DNA of 64,000 nucleotides from Hahella sp. CCB-MM4 (GTDB taxonomy: Bacteria > Pseudomonadota > Gammaproteobacteria > Pseudomonadales > Oleiphilaceae). Where the stretch lies: NCBI RefSeq assembly GCF_002260525.1, contig NZ_MRYI01000023.1:1-64000 (forward strand), given 5' to 3'. The notes below the pieces were generated by a model. That model did no database searches and was not told where the DNA came from. It saw only the letters and a list, made by a program, of their open reading frames with translations. Each line of letters opens with the position of its first letter. Positions within the stretch are counted from its first letter, which is position 1. Both the position numbers and the translations under genes were made by a program. This document shows positions 63,899 to 64,000 of the stretch, in pieces.

Positions 63899-64000
63899 AT
63901 GGTCGGTAACGACGAGAGCCATTTGAAGAACCAGATTCATCGCCTGCAAATACCCTGCAGGCGGCATTCAGCCCACACGCTATGTCCCGAGTTCAACCAA
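63899..64000 (+). CDS. Possible partial ORF at the right edge
   Basis: ATG 63899 has GAGGAG 6 bases upstream and the frame (MVGNDESHLKNQIHRLQIPC) stays open to the edge. The later codons are rich in His, Arg and Cys and look less protein-like, so this may be chance. Confidence 0.25.
   Translation, partial: MVGNDESHLKNQIHRLQIPCRRHSAHTLCPEFNQ

Noticed and set aside
1-64000. tRNA or rRNA genes
   Set aside because: No cloverleaf-like or rRNA sequence was recognised by eye on either strand; a covariance-model scan would settle this.

Overview
The window looks like a chromosomal segment of a gammaproteobacterium, probably a marine or salt-marsh heterotroph (Oceanospirillales/Alteromonadales-like). 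The evidence is indirect: a CcoG-type cytochrome oxidase assembly protein, an MddA methyltransferase, pectin lyases of families PL1 and PL9, an IolC-DUF2090 fusion, and type III-B CRISPR repeats of the kind seen with RT-Cas1 systems. No rRNA or tRNA was recognised and the species cannot be fixed.

Bases 1-21,300 are a defence island. It opens with the 3' end of an IS3-family transposase and an unknown gene. A complete three-gene Shango-type anti-phage operon follows on the minus strand (helicase, DUF2791-type ATPase, TerB protein). Next is a type III-B CRISPR-Cas locus: a frameshifted coiled-coil gene, CRISPR array 1 with its leader, a cas2 without a start codon, a Tse2/Tsi2-like toxin-immunity pair on the opposite strand, a cas6, CRISPR array 2 with a copy of the same leader, and the plus-strand operon cmr1-cas10-cmr3-cmr4-cmr5-cmr6 ending in a TIR-SAVED effector. 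Cas10 keeps the GGDD cyclase motif but is short and appears to lack an HD nuclease. The likely logic is target RNA binding, cyclic oligoadenylate synthesis, SAVED binding and TIR NADase activation. No cas1 is present. The toxin-immunity cassette sits exactly between the end of cas6 and the broken start of cas2, where relatives carry RT-Cas1, so spacer acquisition has probably been lost.

Bases 21,400-35,600 are a mixed region: a periplasmic binding protein, a MocR regulator, CcoG, small membrane and soluble unknowns, a secreted YHYH-HNH nuclease, a phospholipase C-like phosphoesterase, an IS5 remnant, a caspase-fold-like protein, a LysR regulator and a secreted trypsin with two PPC domains. 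Bases 36,000-43,200 form a pectinolytic cluster: RICIN-PL1 lyase, PL9 lyase, AraC regulator and a secreted beta-helix protein.

Bases 44,165-62,000 are a full inositol catabolic locus: iolB, iolA, iolD, iolC, iolE, an iolG-like and an iolW-like dehydrogenase, a third Gfo/Idh/MocA enzyme, two further TIM-barrel isomerases, a four-gene ABC importer with two permeases, and a divergent LacI regulator. A strong internal terminator splits the locus into an uptake/oxidation unit and a ring-cleavage unit. The last 2 kb hold a coding remnant, an Imm11-like immunity gene and a second Tse2/Tsi2-like cassette, paralogous to the one inside the CRISPR locus.
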